DNA of 23,533 bases, from positions 1 through 23,533 of IMG/VR virus record IMGVR_UViG_3300044635_000988; one strand, written 5' to 3'. Every line of letters starts with the position of its first letter. Within the stretch, counting starts at the first letter, position 1. The notes beneath the pieces were generated by a model. That model searched no databases. It saw only the letters and a list, made by a program, of their open reading frames with translations, and had not been told where the DNA came from. The stretch comes from a virus. The translations under genes and the position numbers were made by a program. Below are positions 21,376 to 23,533 of the stretch, one piece after another.

Positions 21376-21684
21376 ATGACTCTCTCTCTCAACTCGATCG
21401 ACGCCGTGTTCCTCAAGATGGACGAAGACCCGCTGATGGACGATGTCCCGTATCACATCCGCGAAGCCATCGCTCTCTACATCGTGCACGGCTACTCGCC
21501 GGGCTCGACCACGGCGGCCCTTCTCGCCAACGACTTCGCACGCTTCGTCCAGTGCTGCGATGCGGAGTACGAGAAGAACGCCGTCAATGTGATGCGCTGG
21601 CTGCATCGCAACGCGCCGCCTGACGCGTGCGGCACGCGCAGCAAGGTCTTGAACTGGAGAGGCACCAAGCCCGAGATGATGTGA
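21376..21684 (+). CDS. Small helical protein, function unknown
   Basis: A 102-residue protein that appears largely helical: SIDAVFLKMDED, VPYHIREAIALYIVHGYSPG, then ANDFARFVQCCDAEYEKNAVNVMRWLH. The segment IREAIALYIVHGYSPGSTTAALLANDF is typical of small phage proteins that sit in early operons, but I cannot name a function. The start is fixed by leader 8. Its stop is four bases before the next start, so translation may be coupled. Confidence 0.74.
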   Translation: MTLSLNSIDAVFLKMDEDPLMDDVPYHIREAIALYIVHGYSPGSTTAALLANDFARFVQCCDAEYEKNAVNVMRWLHRNAPPDACGTRSKVLNWRGTKPEMM

Positions 21685-21688
21685 CATC

Positions 21689-22318
21689 ATGCCTCGAAAT
21701 AACAAGTACGAGAACGACAAGCTGGCCTTCGCGGCCAGCTACTCGGCCTTCAAGAAGACCTTGGATGTCGATGGCGACCGTCGTGCTTCTCGGCAGGAAG
21801 TCCAGCGCGTCGAGCGCGAGTTCCGCATCACGATCGGCAAGCTGGGTGTCGATGATCCAGCAGCACCGCTGCGTCTGTCGTACAGGTCACAGGTGCGGGA
21901 GGATGCCGAGACTCTGTGCATCTCGCTGTCGCTGCGCCTGAGCTACCACCCAGACGCCACCTACATCGTGTCGATGTCCGAGCACTCCGACTTCGAGCGC
22001 GAGACCATCCTGCGTGCGTTGACCTCGAAGCCGCAGTTCCTCGTTCGACTGGGCCGCACATCTGGGCTGCTGCACATCAAGCAGAAGCCCGGCTGGATGC
22101 AGGCACACGAGCCGATGCCCGACGAGTCGAGCGATCAAGGAATCCCAGATTCCTGCACCGTGGACTCCGACAAAGTCGGAATCTACTCAAGAGGTGAAGT
22201 CGTCGAAGCCGAAGAACTGGACGACCTGACCATCCACCTACGGCAAAGCGTCGAGGCTCTGATGCTCGCGCTCAAGCCGTTCAAGACCGTACCGACCACA
22301 CAACTGGAGCTCTTCTGA
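21689..22318 (+). CDS. Protein of unknown function
   Basis: A 209-residue protein without recognisable family. The N-terminus is basic (PRNNKYENDKLAF), followed by a helix (SRQEVQRVEREFRI), a probable beta region (LCISLSLRLSYHPDATYIVSM) and a C-terminal helix (LTIHLRQSVEALMLALKPF). It ends with QLELF, which resembles the short QL.LF clamp-binding peptide (QLxLF type) used by many bacterial replication proteins to bind the beta sliding clamp. That is a motif resemblance only. Only a weak ribosome site precedes it. Two palindromes lie inside its coding sequence (22139-22153 and 22163-22184). Confidence 0.72.
   Translation: MPRNNKYENDKLAFAASYSAFKKTLDVDGDRRASRQEVQRVEREFRITIGKLGVDDPAAPLRLSYRSQVREDAETLCISLSLRLSYHPDATYIVSMSEHSDFERETILRALTSKPQFLVRLGRTSGLLHIKQKPGWMQAHEPMPDESSDQGIPDSCTVDSDKVGIYSRGEVVEAEELDDLTIHLRQSVEALMLALKPFKTVPTTQLELF
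22139..22184. repeat. Two palindromes inside a coding region
   Basis: GGAATC and GATTCC flank CCA (22139-22153). TCCGAC and GTCGGA flank AAA, within a longer imperfect arm. They lie about 140 bases before the lysozyme gene. GATTCC also occurs in the regulatory gap at 19603-19620. Confidence 0.4.
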
Positions 22319-22319
22319 C

Positions 22320-22754
22320 ATGAACACCAAGACCAAGCTACTGACTCTCTGCCTGCTTATCATCACCAGCGTGTCGGCCTTCGCGGCTGATCGCGCGATC
22401 GACAAGGACACCCGCCGATTCCTCGACGCGATCCGTCGTGTCGAGACTGGCGGCTTGCCGAACGCCGGCGCGAACGCAGTCGGCGACAAGGGCGCGAGCA
22501 TCGGCCCGTACCAGATCCAGCGTGCATACCACGCTGATGCACGCATGAAGACTGGACGCTACGAGGATTGCTCTACGAGCCACGCCTACAGCGAGCAGAC
22601 CATGCTCGCGTACTTCGCGCGCTACGCTCCGAAGGCGTTGGAGTCGAAGGACTGGGAGACGCTGGCCCGCGTGCACAACGGCGGGCCGAAGGGCCACACA
22701 AAGAAGGCGACGCTCAGCTACTGGGCCAAGGTGCAGAAGGAGATGGCGAAGTGA
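22320..22754 (+). CDS. Secreted i-type (destabilase-like) lysozyme
   Basis: A 144-residue cell-wall hydrolase with a Sec signal peptide: basic TKTK, a hydrophobic core LLTLCLLIITSVSAFA, and likely cleavage after residue 22 or 23. The mature part follows the destabilase/i-type lysozyme pattern: a catalytic glutamate in RRVETGG (E42), an aspartate in GDKGAS (D56), GPYQIQRAYHADA (62-74), and RVHNGGPKG (117-125). Such enzymes cleave the beta-1,4 bond of peptidoglycan. A signal peptide means export through the host Sec system, so lysis timing would not depend only on a holin. It overlaps the next gene by four bases. The membrane protein at 23428 may complete a lysis unit. The family assignment is by motif. 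Confidence 0.8.
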   Translation: MNTKTKLLTLCLLIITSVSAFAADRAIDKDTRRFLDAIRRVETGGLPNAGANAVGDKGASIGPYQIQRAYHADARMKTGRYEDCSTSHAYSEQTMLAYFARYAPKALESKDWETLARVHNGGPKGHTKKATLSYWAKVQKEMAK

Positions 22755-23431
22755 CAAGGCTACTGACCCAGAACGGCGAGCTTCGCAAGCACGGCATCTT
22801 CAACTGGTCGATCCCCGCGCTCGTCGCGCACCTGTCCGACGGCATCAAGGTCGTCACCTGTCCGCACGCTGGAGCGTGCGCGGCGTTGTGCTATGCGAGA
22901 AACGGCACCTACTTGTTCCCGGCAGTAGTCGCCAAGCACACGCGCAATCTTGAACTCGTGCTACGAGATCCCGCTGGCTTCCGATCTCGCATGATCGAGG
23001 AGTGCAACGCCGCACGCATGGCTGGGAAGTATGTCCGCATCCATGACGACGGCGACTTCTTCTCCGACGACTACCTGACCCTGTGGCTCGACATCGCGCG
23101 CAAGTGTCCACAGGTCACCTTCTATGCATACACCAAAGAGGTGAGTCGATTCCGCCGGCTAGTTGAAGGGCACGCGCCCGCGAACTTCTTGTGGGTCTTC
23201 TCAATGGGCGGCAGAGAAGATCACCTCGTTGATCGAGAGCAAGATCGGCACGCGGATGTATTCCCTGATGAGGAGGCCATCGTGGCCGCAGGTTATGTGA
23301 GCCAGTCGGACAACGACTTGCTCTGCGTTCTTTCGCCGAGCAAGAAGATCGGCATCCCGTCGAATAACATCCCGCACTTCAAGAAGCGTCAAGGCAACAA
23401 GACCTTCTCTCAACTTCAGACCAAGCCATGA
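22751..23431 (+). CDS. GP88-family phage protein with Cys cluster
   Basis: A 226-residue protein starting with GTG in a GTGA overlap with the lysozyme gene. It matches the pattern of the GP88 family (named after mycobacteriophage L5 gene product 88): CPHAGACAALCYA (C37, C43, C47), YVRIHDDGDFFSDDYLTLW (94-112) and FYAYTKE (124-130), ending in a GxxSxNIPHFKK segment. The CxxxxxCxxxCYA cluster followed by strand-helix units resembles iron-sulfur enzymes with a TIM-barrel core such as radical SAM proteins, but this is inference and the family has no settled function that I know. It is co-translated with the lysozyme, an unusual partner. Confidence 0.8.
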   Translation: MTRLLTQNGELRKHGIFNWSIPALVAHLSDGIKVVTCPHAGACAALCYARNGTYLFPAVVAKHTRNLELVLRDPAGFRSRMIEECNAARMAGKYVRIHDDGDFFSDDYLTLWLDIARKCPQVTFYAYTKEVSRFRRLVEGHAPANFLWVFSMGGREDHLVDREQDRHADVFPDEEAIVAAGYVSQSDNDLLCVLSPSKKIGIPSNNIPHFKKRQGNKTFSQLQTKP

Positions 23432-23533
23432 GACGACTGGGGGAGATGGTCTTCGTCGGCGCGCTGCTGTGCGTGGCCGTCGTGCTGATCATCTTCTTCG
23501 TCATCTTCTCTGGCACACGGAGCAAAGCAAGAT
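23428..23533 (+). CDS. Single-pass membrane protein, 5' part only
   Basis: The frame opens with ATG in an ATGA overlap with the GP88-family gene and runs off the window after 35 codons. After MRRLGE the segment MVFVGALLCVAVVLIIFFVI is a clear transmembrane helix, followed by a basic part (GTRSKAR). The gene order lysozyme, GP88, membrane protein makes a holin or inner-membrane spanin possible, but the protein is incomplete here and no family can be assigned. Confidence 0.6.
   Translation, partial: MRRLGEMVFVGALLCVAVVLIIFFVIFSGTRSKAR

Noticed and set aside
22568-22750. Longer start for the GP88-family protein
   Set aside because: The extra 61 codons lie inside the lysozyme gene in another frame. 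The GTG at 22751 gives a normal GTGA overlap and family length.

Overview
This window is a piece of a high-GC tailed double-stranded DNA bacteriophage genome (free phage or prophage). It carries an HK97-type head module, a phage replication and recombination module, a helix-turn-helix regulator at a divergent control region, and a rightward cluster of small genes ending in a secreted lysozyme. The host cannot be named from the sequence. Shine-Dalgarno sites of the AAGGAG type and a Sec signal peptide indicate a bacterial host. No tRNA, integrase, tail gene, DnaB-type helicase or DNA polymerase is visible here.

Leftward block (minus strand, 17550 down to 1). The order of transcription is: XRE-type regulator, small coiled-coil protein, SNF2-like SF2 helicase, coiled-coil protein, Cys-rich replication-associated protein, archaeo-eukaryotic primase (AEP), UvrD-like SF1 helicase, PD-(D/E)XK nuclease, ParB-methyltransferase fusion, zinc-motif small terminase candidate, HELTH metallopeptidase-like protein, large terminase, small hypothetical protein, portal-MuF fusion, prohead protease fused to further domains, and the HK97-fold major capsid protein cut by the window edge. 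Most junctions are ATGA or TAATG overlaps or gaps of a few bases. The exceptions are 13953-14115 (three hairpins in a row) and 11718-12050 (inverted repeats plus TGTAGTAGGATC repeats), the best candidate for a replication origin or a complex control region. A ribbon-helix-helix-like gene lies on the opposite strand between portal and terminase.

Control region (17551-17838). It separates the leftward regulator gene from the rightward operon. It holds a 15-bp palindrome and two copies of TCTATATAGG.

Rightward block (17839-23533). Nine small genes without recognised function and one OB-fold-like protein come first. They are followed by a Sec-exported i-type (destabilase-like) lysozyme, a GP88-family protein and the start of a one-helix membrane protein. 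Most of the small genes are preceded by the same C/A-rich leader (GACCGACC...CCAAGGAG, 7 to 9 nt, ATG), usually starting at a TGATC stop junction. A copy of this leader also precedes the minus-strand helicase gene. This start-associated repeat family is the most distinctive organisational feature of the window and suggests coordinated translation or modular exchange of the early genes.
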